From Tigriopus japonicus (Eukaryota; Arthropoda; Copepoda; Harpacticoida; Harpacticidae): DNA of 64,000 bases. The stretch lies in contig CM021322.1 in assembly GCA_010645155.1 (NCBI GenBank), positions 12,788,454 to 12,852,453 of the forward strand, given 5' to 3'. Below, piece by piece: positions 44,686-56,631 of this stretch; positions within the stretch are counted from its first letter, which is position 1; the number at the start of each line of letters is the position of its first letter. Made by a program: the position numbers and the translations under genes. A model generated the notes under the pieces. That model was given only the letters and a program-made list of their open reading frames with translations, made no database searches and was not told the DNA's origin.

Positions 44686-45425
44686 CAGGGTTGTACAGAT
44701 AATTCGGCTACTTCTTAAAACTAGTATAGATCCGAATCCAGTGCTCCAAATCTATTTTGTTTCCGTCACTATACGAAGTTAAGTCTCTAGAAAAAGTTGC
44801 TTTGAAAATTTTGAGCTTGCTTCAAAAACAAACATAGAGCAAGAAAGAAAAGCAACCATCATCCAACTTGATCACCCGGGCCAAGAGACTCCTTCCATTT
44901 CCAACCTCTTGATCTACTCCTAAGGACCGATAGGAGGATTTTCAAGGCCTGGAGGGACAAGAGGAAGACTGGTAGGAAGGCTCACAAGCAAAAAAGTGAC
45001 AAGAAACGCAACTCTAGTTTGTGGCGGGCCTCAAGAAGTTCCTCAAGGCCAATCCCAGGACCTCAATGACCATTCTGGCTAAGAGGCAGAGTATACAGAT
45101 TAACAGTCACTAGGGCAATGAAAACAATGAAAACGACTTGAACACCTCCTTTTACAAGCTGTACCTCACAGAGCAGTTGAAGGAGTCCTAACTCATCAAA
45201 GGGAAGATCTGCTCTCAAACTTGAAGTCGATCGGTGGTAAAAGGGTGGTGATCTTTTTCTTAGACAAGAAAATGTGGACTATGCAAAAATAATGCCCAAA
45301 TGAACAGTGGATCGCATCTGCAAAGCCCAACCCCAAGTCAAACTATTGGGGTCAAACTACCCCAGGTAATTTGTGGTACTTCTAGGTGAAGTTAAAGTTG
45401 TGGCCAATTTATCTGTGCAACCCTG
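44686..45425 (+). mobile_element. mariner-like remnant with TA-flanked ends
   Basis: Ends CAGGGTTGTACAGATAATT and its near complement AATTTATCTGTGCAACCCTG are inverted and flanked by TA at 44684-44685 and 45426-45427. Inside, broken plus-strand frames recall a mariner transposase: LKKFLKANPRTSMTILAKR (DNA-binding part), then a GGKRVVIFFLDKKMWT-like block where DEK is expected, and NEQWIASAKPNPKS. The C-terminal catalytic part is deleted. Dead copy of 740 bp, just upstream of SCP3. Confidence 0.75.
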
Positions 45426-45575
45426 TACACTGAATTACGAAATTAATCAATTTCCGTACATGATTTAAGTGGCCAAAAAATATACAAGGCGTTCAGAAAC
45501 ATTTGTGTTCTCCAAAAAAGGCGTTGTCAGTGTCGACAGAGGGATTTCCTAAACGTGTACACTTTTAATCCCACC

Positions 45576-47518
45576 ATGAAACTTCTTCTTGCCGTCGTAC
45601 TTCTCATCTCGCTAACTGCGGTTTCTGTCAAAGGGGGTAACTGATATTTCATGTTTATGTATAAGTTCAAATTAATATACATTGCTTACTCTATCCGAGG
45701 AAGACTGTTAAAAGCAGATTTTGAACTCTTTTTGCTTTTGCTGTATAATGTGACTGTTGCTGTCTTTGTAGAAGATCTGACCCGACATCTTACATTAACA
45801 GATTAACTTTTCTAGTTGCATGTAACACACATCTCGTTTTTAACCCTTGCTTAAGCTATTATTTTCCCTATAATAAAGAATAACCGACTTCGTGTTGGTG
45901 AACTCAAAAGAGATCCCAAAAAATAAAGGCGCCAAAACAAAGCCATAAAAATTTGTTTTTAGGCCCTAACATATGCTCACGGTGTTCCGAATGACTTTTT
46001 AGGTTTGAATCAAAATACCCAAAGACATCACGTCACTTTTTGGACCCACAATTTAATGAGGAACAACTTCATCTTTATTGTATTTTAAGTTTAGGTCCAG
46101 GGAAAAATTATATACTTAAAAACCTATTAATTATAACATTTCTTTAAAAACTATTTAACCCATATTTAGAGACCATTTACTTACCTTATGAATTCAAATT
46201 GAATAAAAATTTATTCACCAACAGCTGAGCTATTTGACTTTGAATGGTCCATTTTTGACCCCAAAAGGCCGAAAAACACTACAAACGCTATATGAAATAA
46301 ACCAATTCCCAAAGATTTCTTATAGCTTTTCAATATTTTATTTTATTTTTTTTTTTTGGGGGGGGCAGATTTTTTATACCGCTACAAGGAATGGGATTCG
46401 CTGTAAAGAGAGTTAATGATTAACATAGTTTATAATATTACCGTTTATATGAAATTTGATCTACCAATGAGTTACTGTTGGCAGATCTGTATAACCCTTG
46501 AATAGTGGGTTGATCAAGAATAGTATTTAAAAATTTGTCCAATCCTGCCTTAAATGCTGTTAGAGGATCAGCTCCTACATATCATATTCCCGACGAAGAC
46601 TAATGGGTAACAAATTAACAAGGACTAAAATCAAAACTTGAAAAATTAACCGATTTTTTTTAAAACTACTAAAGATTACCAAACTTTGAGTGTCTTTGAT
46701 GCTGCAAAAAAATTTTTTCGAAAAAATAATTCATTTTTCCGCTTTTAGATATGGAAATGATAAAGGAATTTTGGAAATATTAAGATCAATAATGACCTTC
46801 CCTTTACCGGTATGAGGAACTTCTAAGTTGTGTCAACTTAAATGTCCAATTCAGTACCACGGGCATTTACTTTAATTTTTTTTCAAGGCAATCTTAATCA
46901 ACACTAAGTTTTTAAATGTTTTTTAATTGTTCGGAATTGGCTCAATTCAAGAAGAAAGGATGCTATAATCTAAAAGTTGAAAAAGTGAGAGATTTAGGAG
47001 AATGTGTTTGTATGTTAAGCCAAATTATGTTCAGAATTAAAAAAGTGTTTATCTTAGAAAAATGCTGAAAATGGACCATATACCCCAAAGTATAATAAGC
47101 TATTTGAAAATCATGTATTTTTCCACTCCACTTTTGATCTCACAAAACGCCATTTTGATCTCATAAAAAATACTATTCTGGTCTCCAAAAACACATTTTC
47201 CTGCCCTTTTCTAATTTAAAAGAGCCAAAATGAACAAATTGACGTATTTAATCTCTCTGCTTGTTTTCAGACTGCAAAAAACTTGGTTACGGATGTAGGA
47301 ATCCCCGTATTGCCGTGCGAACTTGGGCCAAATCCTTTGAAGACTGTAAAGCGAAATGTGAGCGAGACCGTAGTCAATGGGCTATTAATTATGCCTTCTG
47401 TCCAGATAGGGTTAGGGATGGCAAAGTGCGATGCTATTGCATTAATAATTGCCAGCTAGGTGGCTGGGGAGGCTACATTTCCACAATCAGGGACAGTGAC
47501 CCTCAAAAAATTTGCTAA
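45576..47518 (+). CDS. SCP3, small secreted cysteine-rich protein (9 Cys)
   Basis: Exon 1 is 45576-45636 (signal peptide MKLLLAVVLLISLTAVSVKG). Exon 2 is 47271-47518, joined in phase 1 to give 102 residues. The intron is 1634 bp against 63-87 bp in the other four genes, and contains a LINE tail (46374-46620). Exon 2 shows C-x6-C with GYGC, 16 residues, CKAKC, 24 residues with one extra Cys, CYCINNC, 20 residues and a final KIC at the stop. The tail STIRDSDPQKIC matches the D-x-D-x3-IC ending of the paralogues. The odd Cys (in YAFC) could be free or allow a dimer. AATAAA follows at 47591. A TATACAAG at 45481 is a weak TATA box. If the long intron is wrong, the two exons could be parts of two broken copies. 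Confidence 0.7.
46374..46620 (-). mobile_element. LINE 3' end inside the SCP3 intron
   Basis: The minus strand encodes REYVGADPLTAFKAGLDKF, then LDQPTIQGLYRSANSNSL, and ends with a 3' sequence CCATTCCTTGTAGCGGTA followed by A-rich DNA. The start overlaps in sequence with 1006-1060. The tail recurs at 62648-62781. It is a severely 5'-truncated insertion, typical of LINE retrotransposition. Confidence 0.8.
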
Positions 47519-47764
47519 ATTGATTTGTTTCCAAGATCATTCTCTGACCTATGTTTTACTTTGATTGTTTGTTGTTTTCATTTGACTAAAAATAAACATT
47601 TTACCTGCAGTCTGACACACTCGTTTTGATTTTTGACGCATGTTTCATCAAGTAGGGGGTGAAATGCTATATGAAATTAGTGAAAAATCATTCAAACTTA
47701 ACACGGCTTCGCAAGCTGAAGATCGTGCCCCACGGGCTTCCTGGAATATCTAGAACAAGTTAGC

Positions 47765-48110
47765 AAGTCTGGACTTTCGCAAAGCACTTGACAAAAGTTA
47801 GTCATTACCTTCTATTGAAAAGGCTCTCTTGTTTGGGCATACGAAGCTCTGTGCTCAGCTGGGTGGAAGCATGGCTATTCACCAGAGGGCAAGGGGTCAT
47901 TCTTAATGGAGCAGTTTTCAAGTGTACCTCAAAGTGCAGTTCTTGGCCCAGTCTTGATCTTAGCTATGCAAATGTCATTGGCAAAGGAATTACAAACAAA
48001 CTCACCCTTTTTGCTAACGATACCAAACTATTTGCTCCAGTCAGCCCACCTTTCTCTCCAAGATGACATAAACGGCTCGGAAATTGGGCTGAACCTTGGA
48101 CGATGAGTTT
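47765..48110 (+). pseudogene. LINE reverse transcriptase fragment (palm)
   Basis: Plus-strand pieces in three frames recall DFxKAFDxVSHxLLLxRL, then SVPQSAVLGPVL (from GVPQGSVLGPVL) and FANDTKLF (from YADDTKLF). Many frameshifts; an old remnant 250 bp downstream of SCP3. Confidence 0.7.
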
Positions 48111-50167
48111 CAACTCAGGCAATAGACGAGATGACGTTGAGCTCTAGAACGGAAAGTGTTTGACGATCCTCTCACAACCTTTCACGGTTCTGCGCTGTTT
48201 GCTCTAGGCCGTACAATCTTCATTGTTTGTAGCGGAAAAAGCAGGAAATTGACATCTGAGGGGGCTTTTAACCTACTTATAAGCATCCTTTTGTCACGAA
48301 ATAAAAAAGAAAGCCAAAGAGCTAACTCCAAAGAATCAGTTTAGTGTTTTGGAGGAGGTCCAAAAAGAAGAGGAAATCTGAAATTCTACCCAACTTTGTC
48401 CATCTCAGAGGACAAGTCTTCACACATTTTTTTTCTCATTACTCATTAATACAAGGACCAAAAGGCGATTTTTTAAACCGCAAAATTCCACTAAATATGA
48501 TGACCTGTGTAACCTTATTCTCATTCAAAAGCAAGTTTTTCAAAAATCCGTGTTTTAAGTGGGTTTTATGTAATTCTATATCTTTGACTTTTTGTGTTAC
48601 ATCATACAAAAATGGCATTTTTTCCATCTTAATTAAATTTTCAAAGACTTATGTTGTTTGATAATTTGGGTGTTTATATGCCCAGAGATACTTTCCGCTT
48701 CTTTGGGTCAAAAATGGACCGCCTCAGCTCAAATATCGCCGATTTTATTTCAACATTGAAAAATACTGAATTTAGTAGATTATTAGGAGGACAAACTTAT
48801 AGCTATAATACCTATAATAATAATAATATAAATTATAAACTTATATAATGACTGACTGAAAAATGAAAAAAAAAAAAATGAAGGAGGGTTATTTCAGTAC
48901 CAGGTAGCTCTGGCATGGGTGTCAAATATGAGTAGTGTTTAGATTTAATCCTCAATAATCAAATATGTCAATGTTTCAGAGGTAGATGAAATCAAGGGTT
49001 AACTTAGTAATTCCTGCGGAAATGAGCAATAAATTGGAAAAGCTTCCAGTGCAATGATGTAGGCAAATCTCGACCGTATTTATGCTTTAGTACGAGTTTA
49101 GAACAAGATTAAAGCCAAAACAAGGGGAATAAATCCATTTCTAGAATTCAATTGTAAAACTAGAAAATTTGCCCATAAATAGTATATGCCCATTATATAG
49201 TCTCTTCTCCTCTGTCGTCGTGAGCACACGTCTTTTGCGTTGCTCATGAATTACGGGCCGGTTTAGACTAAGTGTTGTGTTGTGTTGTGTCGTGGTCGTT
49301 TGGATCCAAGGTAAGCCATTATTACATATTTATTAGCCTTTCTCTTCTTTCTCTTGCTACTTTATTTCTATCTTTAACATTTTTGGTCGTACTCTTTTCG
49401 TATTCTCATCTATTTTCAGTTTATTTTTATTTTTCCTACTATCTTTTCTTTGTGTGTCTTTTTTTCAGATCTCCTTTAGTTCCTAAATTCTATTTTGTCG
49501 TTTTTAATGTCCTTTTCATGATTACATTTTTAGTTTTACTGCCAAACTAATTTGTCTTGATTAGCGATCTTAATTATTCTGTTGTCGTTTTCATCCATTA
49601 TTTTTCATCCATATTTGGGGATTTGTTCTTCATTGTATGTTATCCTTTGTCTTGTCTCTTATCAGTTAGGTGTGAGATTGGTTGTCTGACACTCTCTTGA
49701 GCTAGGTTAATCCAGGGATAACCTATATAATAGTATTAATACTGGATGCGAACTCGCGGAATTTCTCCGGCACGCAACCTCCGCTATGAGGCCGAGATTC
49801 GTAAACAAGAAGTACAAACGGCCATGTTGGGAGCGGAAAATCAAACGGAAATCGACCAAAATTCCAAAAGATAGTGCGCCAATCGGTGTTCCCTGTGTTT
49901 CAAGCGGGTCCAGCCAAGTCCTAGCCTTGGTATAGGTCAACCCCACGCCCCAAAATCAGTCCGATGTTGGATTTCGAAGACGTCCAGTTCACCCAAGAAA
50001 GAGTGAATGAAATAGTGAATGAATGACCACATCATGGAGTGCGAATGAACCCACAAAGGTGTCTAATCTACAAGATGACGATCAAAGTGATCAAATGAAA
50101 TCTGATGACGAGGTTACCTGCAATAACCTTCGGAAGTGATAGCCCTAACTAAAGCAAAAAAACGAAT
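48111..50167. other. 2 kb without a recognised gene
   Basis: It includes a (GTGTT)n run at 49272-49295 and T-rich frames (49272-49550) that I do not regard as genes. CAGTTAGGTGTGARATTG followed by CTCTCTTGRGCTAGGT at 49662-49712 recurs at 51858-51908 in the same orientation. Confidence 0.4.
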
Positions 50168-50712
50168 ATGGACCGGACTCCGAGCCTAAATTCTTCTTGC
50201 AAAAGGATTAAGAACCAACTTTCCCACGGACCAAAACGGGGAGTTTCTTTACGCTCATCCATTGCACAACTTGAACAACAAAGAATATCTTACGATTCCT
50301 TGAATTATCAACAACAAAATATCGTTTTTTTCCGAGCTCATATATCATCCGACTTGAACGTCTTATTAGTATCTTTGAACTTACATTTGAACCCATCCAT
50401 CAATATTTAAGGTATTATCCTGAACTGAATTAACACATGCCAAACTTTGTATGAAATCAAGGTTGTTATAGATTGTGTCACCTTGGCATAATTTAATGTT
50501 CTATAAATGATGGTCCATTTTCGAATTTCCTTTATTGTATGGTTGTGTCTTTTAGTTCAGGATAATAAGGACAGGTAAGATATTCTTAAGTTGTTCAAGT
50601 TGTGTGATGGACGAGTGCGATAAAACTCCCCGTTTTGATCCGGGTGAGAGTATGTGGGGAAAGTTGGTTCTTAATCTCTTTTCAAGAGGAATTTGCGTGC
50701 GGATTAAGGTGC
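50168..50712. repeat. imperfect inverted repeat, about 130-bp arms
   Basis: GATTAAGAACCAACTTTCCC..CAAAACGGGGAGTTT..ACAACTTGAACAAC in the left arm (50205-50290) has its inverted copy in 50575-50695. A further pair is GGTATTATCCTGAACTGAA (50412) and TTAGTTCAGGATAATAAGG (50553). The left arm has about 105 bp between the two segments that the right arm lacks. It looks like a MITE with a secondary insertion or deletion. Confidence 0.7.
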
Positions 50713-52062
50713 ATATAGAACAAAGAAAGATGAAGTCCTTAGTGTCAAGAATTCGATCAAATGAAGAACAAATTAGGATGACTTTGAAACCTATCAGGTG
50801 GACCTACTAGCAATGGATGAGCTCAATATTTTGATCTGCCTTTCGAGTCAGTCAGCCCAAATTGGTGATCTGACATAGACTGTCAGACCCGAATTACATG
50901 GACCCTCCCAAAGTCTTTAGAATGAAATGCTCCCATCAAGATTGAATTGTGTGGATTTTTTCATTCAATCTGATTGTTAATTCCTGAACAAGGGGATCTA
51001 AGAAGACCAATCAAACATTATCAAGCCTGTAGAGCATATCCCTGCAATGATAAGACATGATCCTCTGGTCCTGAAGGACCCTTAGCCCCAGTCCTGCGTG
51101 GTCCTGACCTTCTTGAGCCCCAAGACTTGAAAAATTTTCAATCAAATCCACAATCAAGGATTTAATCCTCTTGTTTTTCACTCATTTTGTCTCAAAGACG
51201 TTGTGATTGCCTTTGTTCCTATTCCAATCCGGATCAGATGGCTGATCTGATCCAGAACCGTCAAAAGTGCCCTTCAATAGTTATAGCCAACAACATCTCC
51301 GACTTGGACTCCATCTTGTTTCAAAATGAGACCATTCTTGTTCTTTCATTTTCTTATGGAAATGGTTCCTGCGTTGTGGAGGTGTTGAAGAGGATGGAAG
51401 ATTAGTAACACTCCAGATACCACCACAGATACTTCTGTTAAGCACTGTTTCACTGAAGTTGGACTAATGGGTGAAGCAAGATTCCATCTACGTATTTTCC
51501 TCATTCTTATGAGGCCTAAAATCCTTTGGAGAGTTGAATGTCAAAAGTTCATGAGACTAGTAAAAAGAGTGCTGGGACTTCTAAAATCAAGGTGAAGAAC
51601 ATCCAGTCCACAAATATTAACACAAAAAGTTTGCGTGAATTCTTTGAAGACACATGTTCAACAGTTTTAGACGTTAATAAGGAATAAATGACGTTGTGTC
51701 AAAATATAGCCTCGGCCTCATACCATTTTTTCAAAAATCGGAGTTCGTGTCCACCCCTTTCAGGGGTTCCTGGTTAATCGAAACTCTTGTTTTTTTCTTC
51801 TTTCCTGTTGGCCAGAAAGGGTACTATTCCATTAGGTGACGTTCTGTCTTCTCACAGTTAGGTGTGAAATTGTTTGGTTGGCTCCCTCTCTTGGGCTAGG
51901 TCAGTCTGGTCAGCTTCTTCACCTAGTTGTTCACCGCTTGATTAGGATGATTATTCCAAAATAGGGGAAAAAGCTAATGCTGCAGATTTATAGCTGTTAC
52001 GTTCTCCTAATTATTATGCGTCTTTATTATTACTTTATTAATTTTAATATTAATATGCGGAT
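50713..52062. other. no gene recognised
   Basis: Short frames only. It contains the second copy of the CAGTTAGGTGTGA repeat (51858-51908), 2.2 kb from the first. Confidence 0.4.
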
Positions 52063-52530
52063 TATGCGTCTCCAGTCTGGAATCTGACACAGAGCCAAGA
52101 TGTTGTAGTCCTTGAGAGTGTCCAAAGACGATTCACTTGCCCCTTTGTTGGTGTGAGGTATGAGGAACAAAACTTATGCAGAAAGATTAATATTCTCGGC
52201 CTTCCAATGCTGGGGGAAATGCCAGCAACGCTTGGACCTTGTCTAGTGCTTCTCAGTTCGACCTGTCATTAGATCAATTTATGCGAATCTGTTCACCAAA
52301 AATTCCGCTTTCCATGACAAGGGCAATTGCTCAATAGCAAATGGAAATCTCCACCCGAACAATATCGTCTTTGTCTATGAGGCTCGTTCTTCAGCCAGAG
52401 GGTTATTCACGACTGGAACCGTCTACCACTGGAACTGAAGCCATCTAAGTCACTACAATTTTAGAGTAGAATCCATATCCTTTCCGAAACTGGCTTTTGA
52501 GGGCTTGTTTGACCTGATTCAACTACATTT
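52063..52530 (+). pseudogene. LINE fragment, end of reverse transcriptase ORF
   Basis: The plus strand encodes VVVLESVQRRFT, then INILGLPMLGEMPA and later HDWNRLPLELKPSKSLQF with stops between. This is the usual order (Q-RRFT, LGL..L..R, WN.LP) at the end of CR1/Jockey-group ORF2. It may belong to the same element family as 47765-48110. Confidence 0.75.
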
Positions 52531-53511
52531 TCCTCATACACCTGTATTGTGTTCAGAGAATAAACTGACTATACTATTTTACTTTATATTGATCTATACA
52601 AATCCACACCTGAACACTTTAGTGGAGGCTTCCATGTCTCACCTTTTATTTCATTTGGCTCAAAAGCCGTCCTCGCCGAACTAATAAGGTGAAGTCATCA
52701 AATGTCAAAATCCTGAAAGTGATTAGTTCCCTAGTTATCACAATGATCGTCTTCTTTTGTCTCGAGAACTGCAGCTAAGTATTGAGAACGGAGACAGACA
52801 AGAAAATTTACATCATTCTACAGAGGGAAGAATGCCCTAGAATAATCCCAATATTAAAAACCATGTTGCATTCAACAAAATATGGACATTCATTATCACA
52901 AAGCAAGTCAATGGCTCAGGAGTTTGAATATACGCGTATTTTCCTTAACATAATCAAACACCACATTTTCAATTCTTAGGGAGACATCAAGAAGGCATTG
53001 AATGATTGATAGCTTAGTGATCTTTTTGCATGCTTTTGTTTTGTAAGTTATGTCAAAAAAACAACAATTATCCCAATAACACGTATTTCTTCATTAAGCC
53101 CAGGATTTGGGGCTCGATTCCACTAATCGTAAAACCGTCCCCCTTGAGTAACTCAAACATAATTGATCCTTTCCAAATAAAATTAGCTGTGCTAGGATAT
53201 GTATTTTTATATTACAAGTTTTAAAAGATTACTTTTCAGCTGTCGTTCACGGCTTTTTCACAAAACTAGTAGTTGCAAGTAAGCGACTTCATTCTTGGCC
53301 TAATCAATTTTGAGAAGCAGGGATGGAGGCACAGTGAGGAAAGATAAGGAACATGGTCTTGCAGGCAACTTGGAAAGTAAAAATACTAAATAAAATTTTC
53401 ATTTTAGAAAATAGAGCAATCTTCCTTCATATGCTCAATGTACGTAGTTATATTTTGCAAATTTAGACTTTTTCCTTTTACTGGCTCTAAAATACACCAT
53501 GCTGGAAAAAC
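52531..53511. other. no gene recognised
   Basis: AT-rich, short frames only. Confidence 0.4.
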
Positions 53512-53840
53512 ACATCACTCTAATTTGGAGCTTCAAATATAACTAAAGGGGTATATGAAGTTGATGTCAAAGGATGACTTCTCCCACTTACAGTATATGG
53601 CCAATGTGAAAAGGGATATGAGAAGGGCANNNNNNNNNNNNNNNNNNNNNNNNNNNNNNNNNNNNNNNNNNNNNNNNNNNNNNNNNNNNNNNNNNNNNNN
53701 NNNNNNNNNNNNNNNNNNNNNNNNNNCACATCACTCTAATTTGGAGCTTCAAATATAACTAAAGGGGTATATGAAGTTGATGTCAAAGGATGACTTCTCC
53801 CACTTATATGGCCAATGTGAAAAGGGATATGAGAAGGGCA
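53512..53840. repeat. gap flanked by a duplicated ~115-bp sequence (assembly artefact likely)
   Basis: 53514-53629 and 53727-53840 share ACATCACTCTAATTTGGAGC through GATATGAGAAGGGCA, differing by a 4-bp ACAG indel (ACTTACAGTATATGG against ACTTATATGG), around a 97-N gap. As at 42.5 kb this suggests two haplotypes or contig ends placed side by side. Confidence 0.85.
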
Positions 53841-54548
53841 TTGAAATTACAGAATGTTTAACCCAAAAATTTGATCACATAGTTTTTTGGTATTAATAAC
53901 AAAACTGTCTTAAATTTAGTGAAAAAAACAAATGGCCATTTGAAATGATTTCAAGAAATATTTTAGAACTATACTAATACCTGAATGCGTTCAAATGAGC
54001 TGAACAAATAATCGAGGAGCAACCAGAGTACACCTATGATTAGGCACAACAAATTGGTACCCAAGACGTGTCAACCCCAAACTACGTCCTTCTTGACTTA
54101 TTGGACAAGTCAAATGGTTTTTCGTGCATCCAACTTTGTTCCACAAACGCTGGAACCCTCCTCGGTGCATCATGTGGCAGTTTGTCCCGCAAAGTTCCTC
54201 GACTTTTACCCGGAACTCTAGTTCCTGCAATCCGAGTCCTCATTCTTCACTTTTTTTTTTCAAGTTGAAAGCCGCCTTGCTCTTTGCTACTTTAAATCCC
54301 AGACCCGACGCGTTCAAGGGCTCCTCGATTGCAAATTGGGTGATACTAGACCATCTGATCTTCTTATTCTTATCTTATTCTTATTCTTATCTTATTTCCT
54401 TGTTTCCATCTTAATCTTCTTAGTCCAATAGTGCCCTTCCAATGGTTGCGGACAGTGGCGTCATATGGTCATTCCAGCATTTAAGGAAGACAAATGCAAG
54501 TTCATTCCAAGTCATGATCTCTTGGGTCAAGCCACTGGATCTACTATG
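53841..54548. other. no gene recognised; (TTCTTA)n microsatellite
   Basis: A TTCTTATCTTA simple repeat lies at about 54359-54410. Frames on both strands around 54000-54270 have no recognisable domain. Confidence 0.45.
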
Positions 54549-54800
54549 CAAGGGGTAGGCAACCGGTGGGCCGCAGCCCACATGTGGTCCCAAGGGTGAT
54601 CGTTGTTGGGACCAGGCGCTTTGGGGAAAGTCCAAAATAGTGGGCCCAGGAGCCATCCATTGTTCTGTATTCATGGGCCCAAAGCTCTTTGATCGTTAAT
54701 TTGTGGGCCCCTGACCCTACCAACGTCTGTTTGGTGGGCCCTACCAACACGTAATCAAATTTGGTGGGCCTAGACCCAAGGGGGGGTTGCCGACCCCCAT
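54549..54800. mobile_element. short hAT-like MITE, GC-rich
   Basis: Inverted ends CAAGGGGTAGGCAACC and GGTTGCCGACCCCCAT resemble the GGGGTCGGCAACC ends seen on many hAT elements. ACTAT flanks both sides (54543-54547 and 54801-54805), a possible part of an 8-bp duplication. The 250-bp interior is rich in GTGGGCC motifs and contrasts with the AT-rich surroundings. Confidence 0.6.
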
Positions 54801-55682
54801 ACTATACCATGTTATGACTACCGTGAAATGACTTTTGATGTTGGTTTAGGTCGGATCTTGAGTACAAATTTTTCGTTTCTAACGTTGCAGACTAATTGCT
54901 TGGACATGTTTTCCTTGACAAATTCCAGATTTATTTGGATTGTGCGGATACGAAACATGAATATTTTTCTTCATGCTTATTTTTGCAAATGATTGCAAAA
55001 AATTGCAAATGTTTAATGCTTTAGTCAAATGTTTCTTCGATGGCTATCATTTTTTCGAAAAGGATCATTTCTCAAAAATGGGTGCCATTTAAGCTAAATG
55101 ATGCCACTCAAAAGAAGATAATTGTCAAAGAAAATGACTTAAGATTTTGCCAAAACTGGCATCGTATATCTCACCCCGGCAACCATGCCAGAAATCAACG
55201 TAAGATCGGGCTAGTGGCGCAAGATCTTTGCTGATTTTTTTCTCGGTTCATTGGCGCTGAACCTCTGAATGAGCTGACCCACATTCAATAAAAAATCGAC
55301 AAGTAACCAGGTGCCTTTGATAGGCACTGCAGAACAAAACTGGCTAAAGTCTTCTTGAGAATGAACCTCAAATGTTCAAATATTTGATTGTAAAGTTTCA
55401 AGTCAACAAATAAAATCAATGCTAAAAGATATTTTTTTAAAGTTTAAAATACGCTTGAAGTCAATGCTTATTAGGTGCCTTGGTGCAGACGCACCGTTTG
55501 ACCTTTTGGCCAACCCTGAATATTTTTCTTCATGCTTAGTTATGCAAATGATTGATTGTTTAATGCTTTAGTCCAATAAATAAAAAATGCATTAATTTTA
55601 AAGCCACAGAATTTTCATGAAACCATGGGTTTGTTGTATGTAAGTTTTGCTGATTACTTTAAAGATTGTTTTGTCCAAGAGA
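54801..55682. other. no gene recognised
   Basis: Contains a repeated CCTGAATATTTTTCTTCATGCTTA-like segment (about 54955 and 55515), i.e. a short direct duplication. Confidence 0.4.
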
Positions 55683-55860
55683 TTCCTAGTGAAACATTTT
55701 TGGACCTGCTCGACCTTTTGCAAGCCTGCGGAACTCATTAGAACCCAAATGGGGGAAGCATATTCAAGATGAGGCTGAACAATCGACTCGTACAGAGTTA
55801 GAATTGTAACACTATCCCCGGACTTGAAAGTGCAATGGATCCAGCCACTAACTTGTCCTC
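55683..55860 (-). mobile_element. LINE fragment
   Basis: The minus strand matches 12885-13070: the CGWIYRTF-like, PHLEYASPIW-like and VEQVQKCFTRN coding blocks are recognisable with stops. About 180 bp only. Confidence 0.75.
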
Positions 55861-56066
55861 TCTTCGTGTTTGCGGAAGAGAAAAACTCTTTTGGATTAGT
55901 TTTAACCTCCTAGGTCACTCTTCTTTCCTATTCTGACTGATTGGATGGAATCAATGAAGGCTCTAATCTTTGCTTGTTAAAATTTTGTCAATAAGTAACA
56001 ACCATTATGTTATCTATCGATCGATTTAGAGTTATTTTCCCTGTCCCTATCTTTCTCTTATCCCTC
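55861..56066. other. no gene recognised
   Basis: Short AT-rich spacer between the LINE fragment and the inverted-repeat element. Confidence 0.4.
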
Positions 56067-56631
56067 CACGGTGTTTAATTGAGCTGGGTAAGTCATTTTT
56101 AAGTTCCAAAGACATTTGAGACCAGTTTTGAGGTGAAGAGACAACGCCACGTATGTTACCGAGTTCAGTGAGTAAGGTCACGGGCCAAAAATTGATAAAA
56201 TGTCACTTAAAATTTGCTTAAAAACAAATTTATGAGTTTTCGTTTGGCTAATTGCTAGGCACACCTAGTTCGGCAATGATTCAAAATATTGGTGTAATCT
56301 ATTTTGCCGTTCAATTTTCAATGGCTATTCTCGAAAACAATTCTCGAAGGACACAATCGGATTTTTGTTCACCCAAATTGGAAGAAGGGCTCAATAGATT
56401 TTGTCAATATTTCGGGTTCGGGGCAACCCTGAGACCCCCTTAGGAACAGGTGATAGAAAAATTTCAGAAAAATGTTTTTAAGCAAGTTTTAAGTGATATC
56501 ATATCAATTTTTGGCCGTGTCCTAAATAACCAACCTCGATTTCATATGCGGGCTTGTCTTCTCACTCCAAAACTGGTGGCAAATGTCTTTGGAACTTAAA
56601 ACTGACTTCTCCAACTCAATGAAACGCCGTG
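56067..56631. mobile_element. 565-bp DNA element with about 80-bp inverted ends
   Basis: CACGGTGTTTAATTGAG at the left and CTCAATGAAACGCCGTG at the right start inverted arms that share AAGTTCCAAAGACATTTG. CCTC directly flanks both ends. The interior has a 63-codon frame (56252-56443, start TTG) that is also open in the second copy at 62351-62542 with few changes. The second copy (62164-62645) lacks the right end and a diverged relative lies at 2531-2810. Confidence 0.75.

Noticed and set aside
49272..49550. Very hydrophobic 92-codon frame that could be a membrane protein
   Set aside because: The underlying DNA is T-rich low-complexity sequence and the frame has no charged loops or conserved motif.
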